Shown here in pieces: positions 43,261-53,500 of a DNA stretch of 64,000 bases. Made by a program: the position numbers and the translations under genes. The first letter of the stretch is position 1. Each line of letters opens with the position of its first letter. Below the pieces are notes generated by a model that was not told the DNA's origin, did no database searches, and saw only the letters and a program-made list of their open reading frames with translations. Source of the DNA: Fontibacillus phaseoli (GTDB lineage Bacteria > Bacillota > Bacilli > Paenibacillales > Paenibacillaceae); NCBI RefSeq assembly GCF_003337355.1, contig NZ_QPJW01000003.1, positions 411,531 to 475,530 on the forward strand, in the 5' to 3' direction.

Positions 43261-44859
43261 TTACATATCCAGCAAATCATCGATAATCTCTTCGCGGCCG
43301 ACCGGGGACCAGCTCATGCCGATCCAATTGGGGATGATCCGGGTCCGGTTATTCCGGACCGCCTGGCTGTTTTTCCAGACACCGCTCTCCAGTACGCGGT
43401 CAAACACCCGCTCCTCCTCCATCAGCACTTTATGTTTATAAATGAATAAGTAGTCGCTCTCCAGCACGGGCAGATTGTGAAGCGGGTACTCGAAATTCTG
43501 TTCACCCAGAGGCACGCAGCTTCCGGGCTTCAATCCCAGTTCGGCGTACAGCAGTTCGTTCAGCGGGTGATTGACGCAGCCTTGGATCCGAATTTTCCGG
43601 TTATACAGCCGCAGCAGCGACACGGAGTCGTTACCGATAAGCTCCGTCAGCTCTTGCCGGGCATCAGCGGCTTTACGTTCCAGCCGGCGGCAGTTCTGCT
43701 CCGCTTCGTCCTCGCGCCCTACCAATTCGGCAATGATCCGGTGGTTTTTCCTCCAATCCAAGGTGAAATCCAGGAAGACGGCGGGCGCGATCTCTTTCAA
43801 GGCGGCCTGAAAATGGCGGTGCCGGTGATCCCCGATAATCAAATCCGGAGTCTCGCTCCGAAGCTCGCTTAACTGCCGCGCAATCCACTTGTGGCTGAAC
43901 TCCTCGCTCTGGTCGGGATATCTGGCCCCGTTCATGACATAAACCGCCCCGGTTCCCAAGGAACGCAAATTTTCCTGGTAGTGGTAACAGGACGCGACGG
44001 CGACGCGCAATTCCTTGCGCTTCATGTAAATCGTCGGTGACACCCCTACCTCCCGCTTAAACAGGCGGCTGAAATAAAACTCGTTCCCAAAGCCGGACTC
44101 CCCCGCCGCTTCCTTCACGGAAACGTTCGGACGGGACAGCAGCTTTTTCGCGTGGGCGAGGCGGATGTGGCTCAGATACTCCACGGGGGTGAGGCCCTTC
44201 TCTCGCTTAAAGCTTCTGGAGTAAGAACTGGGCGTAAGCCCGGCGATATTAGCCAAAGTGTCAAGAGCCACCTTAGACCGAAAATACCGATGCATATAGC
44301 CGATACTCTCTTCCAGCCCGCTGTCCCCGGAAGTATCTTTGTTCACCCGTGGCAGATTCAGCGCATCGTAAATCAGGCTTTGGCCCCGCAATTGAAATTC
44401 CTCCCGCCCGACGCCGGGTTCCCGGCTATCCTCATATAACCGGCACAACTCCTCGAAGAATGGTCGTACCGGATCAAGATCCAGCTTGCCGGGCGCCTCC
44501 CGGAAGTTGCCCAAATTTCCCGAGTCCGCCAGCCAGCGCTTTCCGTACCTTTGAAGTTGCAATGGCCGGATCAGCATCAACTGGTATTGCAGGATACCAG
44601 ACTCCAGGTTCAGCTCCAGAGACAAGCCCGGCGTCAAAAAGTAACAAGCTCCCCGCCCGATTTTCTCGATCCTGCCGTCAATATTCACCCATCCGCTACC
44701 CTCCGTGACCAAACACAGCATATAAACCGGAATGATGATGCTTTGGCCGGAGGCCGGGACATGCTTCGGGCAGGTTCTTTTATGAATCGAGGAAAATAAC
44801 AACATAGGCCATCCGTGTGACCCCGGCTGTCGATTCCTGAGTTTCGATGTCGATGACAT
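43261..44859 (-). CDS. AraC-type regulator fused to a siderophore-binding domain (Btr-like)
   Basis: 532 residues from ATG 44859, with TGGAGGT 8 bp upstream. N-terminal cupin-like part, then two AraC helix-turn-helices (ALDTLANIAGLTPSSYSRSF and VSVKEAAGESGFGNEFYFSR LFKREVG), then a C-terminal periplasmic-binding-protein domain without signal peptide (LRSLGTGAVYVMNGARY; PDLIIGDHRHRHFQAALKEI). The same architecture is found in B. subtilis Btr, which activates siderophore uptake when the ligand-loaded siderophore binds. Here it lies 66 bp downstream of the nitroreductase gene, with a Fur box between, at the end of the siderophore locus. Confidence 0.9.
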   Translation of the reverse strand: MSSTSKLRNRQPGSHGWPMLLFSSIHKRTCPKHVPASGQSIIIPVYMLCLVTEGSGWVNIDGRIEKIGRGACYFLTPGLSLELNLESGILQYQLMLIRPLQLQRYGKRWLADSGNLGNFREAPGKLDLDPVRPFFEELCRLYEDSREPGVGREEFQLRGQSLIYDALNLPRVNKDTSGDSGLEESIGYMHRYFRSKVALDTLANIAGLTPSSYSRSFKREKGLTPVEYLSHIRLAHAKKLLSRPNVSVKEAAGESGFGNEFYFSRLFKREVGVSPTIYMKRKELRVAVASCYHYQENLRSLGTGAVYVMNGARYPDQSEEFSHKWIARQLSELRSETPDLIIGDHRHRHFQAALKEIAPAVFLDFTLDWRKNHRIIAELVGREDEAEQNCRRLERKAADARQELTELIGNDSVSLLRLYNRKIRIQGCVNHPLNELLYAELGLKPGSCVPLGEQNFEYPLHNLPVLESDYLFIYKHKVLMEEERVFDRVLESGVWKNSQAVRNNRTRIIPNWIGMSWSPVGREEIIDDLLDM

Positions 44860-44883
44860 ATCCAAGACCTCCAGGTCAAAAAA

Positions 44884-44910
44884 AATCATTGATAATGATT
44901 ATCAATGATT
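44884..44910. promoter_or_regulatory. Fur box within a perfect 13-1-13 palindrome
   Basis: TGATAATGATTATCA (44890-44904) is a perfect 7-1-7 Fur box. The symmetry extends to 27 bp. It lies 25 bp before the AraC start and just after the nitroreductase stop. Confidence 0.88.
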
Positions 44911-44925
44911 TTAAAGGATTTTGCA

Positions 44926-45549
44926 TCATTTGGAAAGCGGAAAATGGTCCAAGACCGTCAGTCTGCTTTCCGCCGCCTCCCGTGGCCTTGCCGGAGGAAC
45001 GGCCTCCGCGTACCCCGCCAGCAGGACGCCTATCACTTTTTCACCCGGCTGAATCCCCAGGTCCGAGCGAAAACGCGGGTCATGGATGTAAGGATTGGTT
45101 TTCCATACGACCCCAAGCCCCTGCTCCCAGGCAGCCAGTTGAAAATTCTGGATCAGGCAGCACACGGCACCAAAGTCCTCTTCCCGTTGTTTCGGCCGGG
45201 GATCCTCCTGCTGCAGAACGATAAGCTGGGCCGGAACGCCGGCCAAATAGGCGTGTCTCTGGGCTCCGACCTTTTCCCGCTCCTCGGCGGTGTAGGTTCG
45301 GAGGACGGCATCCGCAAATGCCGTCCGTGCTTCATCCATGACCAGTATGAACCGCCAAGGTTGCCGGTTCCCATGATTGGGTGCCCATACGGCTACGTTC
45401 AGCAGATCGATGATCTCCTCGCGCTTCACCGGATCCGGTTTGAATACCCGGACCGAGCGGCGCGCCATAATCAATTCCGCCACGGGCCGCTTCTTCGGGT
45501 CTAATCCCTGTTTTCCTTCACAGACTTCGATGTCTTTTGCTTGAACCAT
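44926..45549 (-). CDS. nitroreductase-family protein in a siderophore locus
   Basis: 207 residues from ATG 45549, preceded by AGGAGGGG; the much longer open frame to 45960 is out-of-frame read-through of the permease gene. FMN-binding signature at PVAELIMARRSVRVFKPDPV with NVAVWAPNHGNRQPWRF, and GVVWKTNPYIHDPRFRSDLG. Nitroreductases use FMN and NAD(P)H. In this operon, 11 bp after the second permease gene, it may reduce ferric siderophore to release iron, but this role is inferred. It has no membrane segment and acts in the cytoplasm. Confidence 0.85.
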   Translation of the reverse strand: MVQAKDIEVCEGKQGLDPKKRPVAELIMARRSVRVFKPDPVKREEIIDLLNVAVWAPNHGNRQPWRFILVMDEARTAFADAVLRTYTAEEREKVGAQRHAYLAGVPAQLIVLQQEDPRPKQREEDFGAVCCLIQNFQLAAWEQGLGVVWKTNPYIHDPRFRSDLGIQPGEKVIGVLLAGYAEAVPPARPREAAESRLTVLDHFPLSK

Positions 45550-45560
45550 GCCATCCCCTC

Positions 45561-46550
45561 CTATTGATTTCTGCCCGCATAAAGCAAATAAATGAAGAAC
45601 GGAGCGCCGATTGCTGCCGTAAATACCCCTGCCGGCACATCCAACGGCAGGAACAGCGTCCTGCCCGCCAAATCGGCCAGCATAACAATCAGGGCGCCCA
45701 GCAGCGCGGATACCGGCAGCACCCGCCCGAAATCGGCGCCGACGATTTTGCGGGCCATGTGCGGCGCGAGCAGGCCGACGAAGCCGATCGCCCCGGCGAC
45801 CGATACCGCCGAACCGGCCAAAGCGACGCTGAGAAGAATCTGAAGCAATCGGGTCAGTTGCACCCGGCTCCCGCTGCTGGTGGCGATATCGTCGCCCAAT
45901 TGCGAAATATTGACATGACGCCTCAGCAGCATGGACAGCGGCAGCAAAAGGACGGTCCACGGTAACAGCAGCAAGACATGCTGCCAGTTCGCCCCGTAGA
46001 CGGAACCCGTCAGCCAGGTGTACGCCTGCCCTGCATCATTGCGCGGATTAAAGACGATCATCATCGTCGTGGCCGCCGACATCAGAGACGACATCCCCAC
46101 GCCGATAAGGATCAGGCGGAACGGGGTCACTCCCTTTTTCCAGGCGAATACGTAGAGGACGAATGCGGCGGCTGCCGCTCCGGCCAGAGCGGATACCGGC
46201 AGCCAGCGAATGCCGATTACGCCGACTCCATAGGTCAAGAACGCGACCGCTGCCGCCGAAGCTCCGCCCGTGATCCCCAGAATTTCAGGCGATGCCATCG
46301 GATTACGGGCTACCGCTTGCAGCAAGGTCCCGGCAGCCGCCAGGGAAGCTCCGGCCAGCATGGCGATCAGCAGCCGAGGCAGCCGTAATTTCTGCACAAT
46401 CATGGCATCCGCCTCCGGACCGGCCCCGGTCAGGCTGCGCAGCACGTTTCCGGGGGAGATGAATGTATCCCCCAGGCAAGCGCTGGCCAGAGCGGCGATA
46501 ACGAGGCAGGCGAACAGCGTGCAGCCCGAAATCCATCTTCTCTTGTTCAT
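45561..46550 (-). CDS. FecCD-family iron-siderophore permease (subunit 2)
   Basis: 329 residues from ATG 46550, which overlaps the TGA of the preceding gene (ATGA). Ten hydrophobic segments; the FecCD hallmarks RLPRLLIAMLAGASLAAAGT LLQAVARNPMASPEILGITG and GAIGFVGLLAPHMARKIVG (EAA-like coupling loop) are present. It forms the membrane channel together with the upstream permease. No ATPase gene follows, so a shared ATPase elsewhere (as YusV serves Bacillus FeuABC) must energise it. Confidence 0.92.
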   Translation of the reverse strand: MNKRRWISGCTLFACLVIAALASACLGDTFISPGNVLRSLTGAGPEADAMIVQKLRLPRLLIAMLAGASLAAAGTLLQAVARNPMASPEILGITGGASAAAVAFLTYGVGVIGIRWLPVSALAGAAAAAFVLYVFAWKKGVTPFRLILIGVGMSSLMSAATTMMIVFNPRNDAGQAYTWLTGSVYGANWQHVLLLLPWTVLLLPLSMLLRRHVNISQLGDDIATSSGSRVQLTRLLQILLSVALAGSAVSVAGAIGFVGLLAPHMARKIVGADFGRVLPVSALLGALIVMLADLAGRTLFLPLDVPAGVFTAAIGAPFFIYLLYAGRNQ

Positions 46551-47557
46551 GATTTGCCAATCCCTCTCCGGGCAAGGTACATAAAGAACGGAGCGCCGAT
46601 GACCGCGGTCATGACGCCGACCGGCATTTCCTCGGGAATCATGATGTAACGAGCCGCGATATCGGCTAGCAGAAGCAGTACCGCTCCCAGCACACCGCAA
46701 TAAGGAATCAACCATCGATGATCGATACCGGCGATGTGCCGGGCAACATGCGGCACGACGATGCCGATAAAACCGATCGGACCGGCAATGGAGACCGAGC
46801 CCCCGGCCAATACGACCACGATCGCCCCCATCCCGATTTTCAAGGCGGCGGTCCTCTGCCCTAATCCTTTGGCGGTGTCCTCGCCCATAAGCAGCACGTT
46901 CATGCTTTTGCCGAGCATCCAGGCCACCGCCCAGCAGAGCATCATATACGGGGCCACGGTAGCCAGCAGCTCGGGAGAGCGGCCCGCGATCGTGCCGGTA
47001 AGCCAGAACAGCACGGTGCTCAGCCCTTGCTTATCCAACGCCAAAATCCCCTGCGTGAACGAAGAGAACAGCGCGGTCAATGCCGCCCCGGCCAGCACGA
47101 TCTTGAGTGGGGTCAATCCTTCCCGACCGGCGGAACCGAGAACGTATACGGTAACGGTAGCCGCCGCTGCGCCCACGAAAGACGCCCACATTAGAACAGG
47201 AAGGCTGGACACGGAGAACAGGACCGCCGCGCCGACGACAAAGAATCCGGCCCCGGCATTGACGCCCAACACGCTGGGCGAAGCAAGCGGGTTGCGGGTC
47301 AGCGTCTGCATCAGCGCCCCGGCTACGGCCAGGCTGGCGCCGATGACGGCAGCGATCAGAGCCCTTGGTACCCGGGTCGTGCGAATGATGATCTGCTCCG
47401 TGATGCCGGCGTCATAATGGAACAGGGAATCCCAAGCGGTACCGAAGCTGTAATTCGTAGCCCCCAGCATAATGCTACCCAGCATGGCCGAAAGCAGCGC
47501 CGCGATTCCCAAGCCCAAGCCTGCTGCCCTCCATCCTCGCATAGCCTCCATCTTCAT
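46547..47557 (-). CDS. FecCD-family iron-siderophore permease (subunit 1)
   Basis: 336 residues from ATG 47557; CCGGAGAGAG is 7 bp upstream, whereas the in-frame ATG at 47581 directly follows the binding-protein stop and has none. Hallmarks RVPRALIAAVIGASLAVAGA LMQTLTRNPLASPSVLGVNA and GPIGFIGIVVPHVARHIAG. Paired with the second permease by a 4-bp overlap. Both are preceded by the lipoprotein that delivers ferric siderophore. Confidence 0.92.
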   Translation of the reverse strand: MKMEAMRGWRAAGLGLGIAALLSAMLGSIMLGATNYSFGTAWDSLFHYDAGITEQIIIRTTRVPRALIAAVIGASLAVAGALMQTLTRNPLASPSVLGVNAGAGFFVVGAAVLFSVSSLPVLMWASFVGAAAATVTVYVLGSAGREGLTPLKIVLAGAALTALFSSFTQGILALDKQGLSTVLFWLTGTIAGRSPELLATVAPYMMLCWAVAWMLGKSMNVLLMGEDTAKGLGQRTAALKIGMGAIVVVLAGGSVSIAGPIGFIGIVVPHVARHIAGIDHRWLIPYCGVLGAVLLLLADIAARYIMIPEEMPVGVMTAVIGAPFFMYLARRGIGKS

Positions 47558-47581
47558 GGTTGCACTCTCTCCGGTCATCAT

Positions 47582-48601
47582 TTATTTGATATCGAAATAG
47601 GCGTACACATCATCGAGCATGGAATTGGCCGCCAACACTCCGCCGCTCAAGTTCCAGGTAATGACATCGACCTCGATATGCTTCCCGTTTTTCACGCCGT
47701 TCAGGGTGCTCCACAACGGATGGGAAGTCCAGTCGTTTCTTGTGTTTTCTGTGCTGGGATCATCCGGACTGATGCGTGTAATGTCAAAAATATAATCCCC
47801 GTCCAACTGAGCCATCTGCTCCTTGGAAGTCAGATTGACCACCGCCTTGCCCTCAACCCGTTGGGCTTCAGGCCGGCCGATGCCCAGCTCCTGGAAGATG
47901 GTTCCGGCAAACCCTGTGACATAGAATCGCGCGCTCCCGTCCTTTTCGAACCGGACGATTGATACCTCCGTATCCTTTAGGCTATCCCCGGCCTTCGTCT
48001 TGAAATCCGCCACCCTGTCATCCCAGTCAGCGATAAGCTTCGCCGCCTCCTCATCCATGTACAACGCTTTGGCCCCGATCTCCAAATTGTCCTTCCAGTC
48101 AAATATCTCTTCCGTAATCAGCGTCGGCGCAATGTCTTTCAATTGCGGATAAATTTTCTCATGCCGCGTTTTCGTACCGATGATCAAGTCTGGCTTCAAG
48201 GCCACGATCGCTTCCAGGTTCGGCTGGTTTTCCTCGCCTAGATCTTTCACACCCTCCATTTTGTCCCGTAAAAACTCGTACCAAGGCTTTTGCTCCCACG
48301 ATTCGACCGCGCCTACCGGTTTGACTTCAAGAGCAGCCGTGATGTCCACCATTCCGTTAAACAGAACTACGACCCGCTCCGGCTTTTTCTCCAGCGTCAC
48401 CGTTCCCAGGGCATGCTCAATCGTTCTCGGGCCCTGACCGCCATCTCCTCCGGTCGCTTCGCCCTCGGCAGCCTGAACGGACTTCGCCGTATTGCCTCCT
48501 TCCGTTCCCCGGTTTTCCGTTCCCGCGCTATTTGAATTGGCAGTGCAACCTGCTACGGCCAGTGCCAAAATCAACGCCATGATCATGTTGAAGCTTTTCA
48601 T
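47582..48601 (-). CDS. ferric-siderophore binding lipoprotein
   Basis: 339 residues; GGGAGG precedes ATG 48601. Signal peptide with lipobox VAGC (residues 16-19), Gly/Ala linker, then two lobes of a type III (FecB/FhuD) binding protein: RVVVLFNGMVDITAALEVKP VGAV, NLEAIVALKPDLIIG, ARFYVTGFAGTIFQELG and the C-terminal YIFDITRISPDD. It captures ferric siderophore outside the membrane. First gene of the operon, directly behind a Fur box, so induced by iron starvation. Siderophore type is not predictable from sequence. Confidence 0.93.
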   Translation of the reverse strand: MKSFNMIMALILALAVAGCTANSNSAGTENRGTEGGNTAKSVQAAEGEATGGDGGQGPRTIEHALGTVTLEKKPERVVVLFNGMVDITAALEVKPVGAVESWEQKPWYEFLRDKMEGVKDLGEENQPNLEAIVALKPDLIIGTKTRHEKIYPQLKDIAPTLITEEIFDWKDNLEIGAKALYMDEEAAKLIADWDDRVADFKTKAGDSLKDTEVSIVRFEKDGSARFYVTGFAGTIFQELGIGRPEAQRVEGKAVVNLTSKEQMAQLDGDYIFDITRISPDDPSTENTRNDWTSHPLWSTLNGVKNGKHIEVDVITWNLSGGVLAANSMLDDVYAYFDIK

Positions 48602-48626
48602 TTCTTGACCTCCCGCTAAGGTTTAT

Positions 48627-48641
48627 TGATAATGATTATCG
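48627..48641. promoter_or_regulatory. Fur box upstream of the siderophore operon
   Basis: TGATAATGATTATCG differs from the perfect Fur 7-1-7 box in its last base only. It lies 26 bp before the binding-protein ATG. Confidence 0.85.
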
Positions 48642-48723
48642 ATATCAATATATACTCCAGGAATGAGATTGTACATGACCGATTTTGTCCCATTCCATCA
48701 CCGATTTTGTCATTAATATCATT

Positions 48724-48755
48724 AAAAAAGCCCGCCCCCTACCGGGAACGGACTT
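48724..48755 (-). terminator. terminator of the CYTH-domain gene
   Basis: An imperfect CGGACTT/AAGCCCG stem followed on the minus strand by six T. It lies about 55 bp past the stop. Confidence 0.5.
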
Positions 48756-48807
48756 TCTTGCGGCTCATTTTTTTGACCCTTGATTTGCTAGGCTTTGCTT
48801 CGCACCT

Positions 48808-49305
48808 TCACCACTTGCTTTGAAGGTCCCGCCAAACTTTCTTGTTGCTGTATTGTTTGTCCGTGCTGATATCCGGTCCGAACCATCCTGGCGGGTCAAA
48901 ATTCAGGGCTTCCTCTTCCGAACCGAATTCCACTTCCAGCACCAGCATGTTGATTTGACGGTAATCGTCGATTTCGATCGAGACGCCATTCCAGCTTGCC
49001 GTGATCCGTTTTTTAACCAGCGGCACTGCGCGGCGGATATGGATCATTTGCTCGTATAGTCCAGCCGATATATCATACTCCACTTCCTCACGGGCCAAAC
49101 CGAATCCCCGCTTGAAAGTATGAGTATACTTCAATTCCCCGGTGGCAAGATCTTTGATTTTGCGGACCCGCAGTTCCTGTTCGCCGTCAAGTGCCAAATA
49201 GGTCTGGTCAATAACTTGTTCTCGAGTAATGAGAACAGCGCCTTCTTCAATCAGCGCTTTCGGATATTCCGGAAGCAAAAATTTCCGTTCAATTTCAAGC
49301 GGCAT
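48808..49305 (-). CDS. CYTH-domain triphosphate-binding protein
   Basis: 165 residues from ATG 49305 (MPLEIERKFLLPEYP). AAGGAG is 10 bp upstream; an ATG three codons earlier abuts that site. The EIERK (ExExK) motif at the N-terminus and alternating charged strands (ELRVRKIKD, KYTHTFKRG, EEVEYDIS, VEIDDYRQ-like SIEIDDYRQI, LVLEVEFG) form the CYTH tunnel that binds triphosphates with divalent metal. Activity could be inorganic triphosphatase, thiamine triphosphatase or adenylate-cyclase-like; triphosphatase is most likely. Monocistronic, 98 bp from the SARP regulator. Confidence 0.88.
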   Translation of the reverse strand: MPLEIERKFLLPEYPKALIEEGAVLITREQVIDQTYLALDGEQELRVRKIKDLATGELKYTHTFKRGFGLAREEVEYDISAGLYEQMIHIRRAVPLVKKRITASWNGVSIEIDDYRQINMLVLEVEFGSEEEALNFDPPGWFGPDISTDKQYSNKKVWRDLQSKW

Positions 49306-49403
49306 GCTATTCATTCTCCTTGCTGATGGTTTCTTATCCCAGTGTATCATAGCGGGCATGGGCAGGCGAACGGTTAGGCGCGCTATTTTCGCGGATTCCA
49401 TCG

Positions 49404-50540
49404 CTAGTAAGACATCAAGTTTTTGTACAACTGCGCCGTCTGATCCTCCGGGGACGTATCCAATTCTTCCCTGAGAAATAAAACGAAAGCCTCATAATAG
49501 CGGACTAGCGAAGCGTAATTGCCCGAGCTCGCATAAAGCGCTATAAGCATCCGGCACAATTCCTCGGAGAACGGTTCAAGGAGAATCAACGCCTCCATCC
49601 GCTGTATTGCCCGCAGTTCTTTCCCCGTTTTCCGTTCATATTCCACGGAGAGAAGACTGGCTTTGATAAACTTCAGACGCAGCTCCTCCGCAAGCGGCTT
49701 TGCCCAAAAATAATCATGTTCCTCCAGATAATCCCCACGGTACAAAGACAATGCACGATCCAGGCTCTCCCATTCCCGAAGGGTGACAACTTCTTGCCTG
49801 CCCGCAACCTGCTGGAACAAGTCAACGTCTGTCTGCACGTTGCCCATGACAAGCCGGTAACTGTCGTAAGCATAGTCCACCCGTATTCCGCTGCCTCTGG
49901 ACTTCAGTATTTTCCTTACTTGATAGACCGAGGTATGAAGCTGGGTCACCGCTTTGTCGACCGGAAGCTCGGGCCACAGGGTTCGCAGGATGATTTCCTT
50001 GGTCACCCGCTTATTCCGATGGTGCACCAGAAAGGCGAACATTTCCTGAGCCTTCTGGGTTCTCCATTTGATCTCGCCGCCCGCCCCCTGGTTCTCGTTC
50101 CAGGACAATTGCTTAAAACAAAGAATCATCGGTTCTTTGGAATCCTTCTCTTGAACGGCGCTTTTTTGAAGCAAGAGCTGCGCTTCGAGCCGATTGACCG
50201 TCTTGGCTAAACGTTCCGGCTCCACCGGTTTGAGCAAATAATCCAGCGCGTTTCGTTCGAACGCCTCCACCGCGTAATGGTTATACGCCGTTACGTACAC
50301 AATCAACACATCCGGATCGATCATCCTTAACCGTTCCGCCGCCTCCAGGCCATTCATTTCGGGCATCTCGATATCCAAAAAGATCACTTCGGCTTTCTCA
50401 GCCTCCAAATGTTCCATAGCGGATTGAGCCTGTGTGTACTTGCCCGCAACCCGGACGCGCCCGTCGGCCTCGATCAGCCGTTCCAACTGCATCAGCGCCG
50501 GATTTTCATCATCGATCAATATCGCCTTCAATCCCGTCAC
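49404..50540 (-). CDS. response regulator with SARP-type DNA-binding and BTAD domains
   Basis: 378 residues from GTG 50540, overlapping the kinase stop (GTGA); GGAG is 7 bp upstream. Receiver domain 5-120 (IDDEN, phosphoacceptor in VIFLDIEMPEMNG, VTAY, LLKPV), then a winged-helix Trans_reg_C domain (QKAQEMFAFLVHHRNKRVTK...LHTSVYQVRKILKS), then a BTAD helical-repeat domain (DYLEEHDYFWAKPLAEELRL...). This REC-SARP-BTAD order is common in Paenibacillus and pairs with 7TM hybrid kinases such as the one encoded just upstream. Target genes unknown. Confidence 0.9.
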   Translation of the reverse strand: MTGLKAILIDDENPALMQLERLIEADGRVRVAGKYTQAQSAMEHLEAEKAEVIFLDIEMPEMNGLEAAERLRMIDPDVLIVYVTAYNHYAVEAFERNALDYLLKPVEPERLAKTVNRLEAQLLLQKSAVQEKDSKEPMILCFKQLSWNENQGAGGEIKWRTQKAQEMFAFLVHHRNKRVTKEIILRTLWPELPVDKAVTQLHTSVYQVRKILKSRGSGIRVDYAYDSYRLVMGNVQTDVDLFQQVAGRQEVVTLREWESLDRALSLYRGDYLEEHDYFWAKPLAEELRLKFIKASLLSVEYERKTGKELRAIQRMEALILLEPFSEELCRMLIALYASSGNYASLVRYYEAFVLFLREELDTSPEDQTAQLYKNLMSY

Positions 50541-53500
50541 TCCCCATCTCCGGCTGACCGCCTGTAGCTTTCCTTCATCTTTTTTACCCCGAATCGAACC
50601 TGGGTCCCCATCTCTTCGCGGCTTTCAATGGTCAGACCCTCTCCGTATAAAGTGAGCAGCCGGGTGTGAATATTTCGCAATCCCACGCCTCCGTGACCGC
50701 TGGTCCCCGATAACAGGGAATCGATCACATCAGGCGGGATTCCCACACCGTTATCCCGGACAGTGACGCAAATGAGGTCCCCCTCCTCCCGGATCGAGAG
50801 ATGGACCAGACCACCGCCTTGCTTTTGCATGATGCCGTGCCTCACCGCGTTTTCCACAATCGGCTGGATGCTGAGCGGGGGAATCAGCAACGTCATATCG
50901 GCCGTAAGCTCCAGCCTTACTTCAAGGCGCTCTTGAAACCGAGCTTGCTCCAAACGTAAATAAGATTGTACTAAAGTCATCTCTTTTTCCAGCGTGACCA
51001 GTTGATCCCTGTTTTGAAAATCGAAGCTGCCGCGCAAATATCGGCTTAACTCAAACAGAAGCCGTGAAGCGGCATCCGGATCGGAAGGAAGAAAGGATAG
51101 GACTGTATTTAAGGCATTGAACAAAAAATGAGGCTTGATCTGTGCCTGTAAAAAGGCCATTTCCGACGATATCGCCGTCTGAACCGATTTGCGCAATTCC
51201 AGCAAAGTACGGACCCTTGCCCTTAATTCGTTGGCATCGACCGGTTTCCGCAGAAAATCGTTCACTCCGGCTTGAAAGCCGATTTGAACGTCCTCCGGCA
51301 AACTTCTTGAAGTCAGGAGCAGCACGGGCAGTTCAAACAACGAGTATCGGCTGCGAATTTCCCTGCACAATTCCACCCCCGTCATGCCAGGCATCATCCA
51401 GTCCGCGATGACCAGATCAACCCGTCTTCCGTTGCGCAGCTGTTCCAACGCTTCGGTCCCGTTGTAGGCCTCGATTAAGGAATAGTTCTCTATGGATAAT
51501 AAATGGTGTAGCACCTTCTGGTTCATCGGATCATCATCGACCGTCAGAATGATGAACTGTTCCCCTTTAGGTTCTCCTTCATGAAACTCACTCTGTTCTG
51601 CCGCTATAACTTCGCTAATCCGATCCGGGACACTTTGAACCGGAGGCCGGGCAGCCGGAATCGAAGGGAGCGTAAAATAAAACACCGAACCCCGGCCAAG
51701 CTCGGATTCCGCCCAAATTGTGCCGCCCCCGAGTTCCACGAGCTTCTTGGATATGCCAAGGCCAAGGCCCCTGTCTTCATGGCCTGCGGCGGTCTCATCG
51801 AACGATTTGAAAATATCGTCAAGCCGTTCTTTGGCGATGCCGATTCCCGTATCTTCCACGGAGATGGTGACTTGCCCGTTTGCGGCAGACGCGCTGACCC
51901 GGATAATCCCCTGATCGGTAAATTTAACGGCATTCCCGAGCAAATTGTACAAAATTTGATGGAGTCTGTCCTCGTCCGTATCCAGCCACGGCAAATTGTC
52001 CGGCCAATTGTGCTCAAACACGATATTTTTGGATCCCGATAAAAGAAAAATAACTTCCATGACCGATCGGGTTACCGCCTTCAGATCGACGGGCTCACGC
52101 CTGAGCGCTATGTCCTCGTGTTTGAGCTTCACAAAATCAAGAATATCGTTTATTTGCACCGAGAGACGTTTCCCGGCCGTAACGATCATCGACAGATCGT
52201 TGGCTTGCTCCGGATTTACTTTGCCTGACGTCCCTTCGAGCAGGGATTGCGCTATATTGATCATGCCGTGCAGAGGCGTCCGGAGCTCGCGCGAGGTATT
52301 CGCCATAAATTCATCTTTAAGGCCGTCCACGATCAGCAGTTTTCGGGATAAGCTTTCCACTTCGGCAAAAGATCTGTCAAATCTCCGGGCAATCAGCAGC
52401 GCTTGCGTGATCACGAACATAAGCATCAGACTGGGAACAAACGCCAGGCTCTCATAACCGAACAAGCTAAATAAATAAGCCGCAATCGTCAGCAGCAGGC
52501 TCATCACGCCGACGAGGAAGAAAACCATGTCTTCGTGCCGCTCCATAATGCTCCGGAACAGAACGTACGAGGTATAAACGATACCGGTTATGGAAAACAA
52601 GAGTATGGCCGGCTCCAGCCGAGAAAACAGAACCGGGGGAAGAATTATCGCAGTGGCGACAGTCAAAACGGTAATCCCATTACATAACCGCATGGCTATT
52701 TTATGTACCGCATTCGGAATGACGGCAGCAACATAGTGCAGCAGGAAAAAATAAATGAAGGCCGAAATAAACATTTGCATTTTCAAAAACCATGCATAAG
52801 GCAGGTCGGGCAAGAACATCGACAATACCTTTTCCCCATGGGTCAACACATGCATCATGGCGGCAATGCAAAATAGCGCCAAATAAAGCAATGAAGACTC
52901 CCTTCGGAGCCAATACAGGCCTGCGAAAAACAAGGCTGGAATAAGGAATCCCGCCAATGTGATCCAGTCGGATAACAGCGCACGATCCCTTTCGCTCATC
53001 AAGGCATGCTGATCCCCGAACAGGATCGGGGTAAACACGCCGCCGGATGAGTATATATGGTTGGAGACCTGAACAAGGATTTGTATTTCGTCCCCTGAAA
53101 CGGCGGCGAACCCGGCGTAAGGAATGTTGTTTGGGCGTTCCTCACTTGTGGAGCGTCCCGTCACTCCGCTGGCCCCTACCTCTTGTCCATTCATAAAAAT
53201 ACGGTTCGCCGTCCGAATATTCTCGGTATGAATCCCGTAAAGCTTACTCTCTTCTCCGGCAACCTTGACCTTCAACCGGAACGTTGCGTAGCCTTCGGCG
53301 GATGGCCTGCCGTCCGGGCTTATGTATTTATTCCATTTTCCCGGCAAAGTAAATATTCCGGTGAGCTGCGGCGAGTCATCCTCAGGCGTAGCAGCCGCGG
53401 CGAAATCCTCCGGAGTCAGCAGCTGATTGCGATAAAATTCCCATTCCCCGTCCAGCTTGACCACACCGTCTTCGTCAAAGTTCCAACTACTGAGGTCGAG

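Noticed and set aside
44926..45960. 344-codon frame as one long nitroreductase fusion
   Set aside because: The N-terminal 137 codons are an Arg/Gly-rich shadow of the FecCD permease gene; a strong ribosome site marks the real start at 45549.
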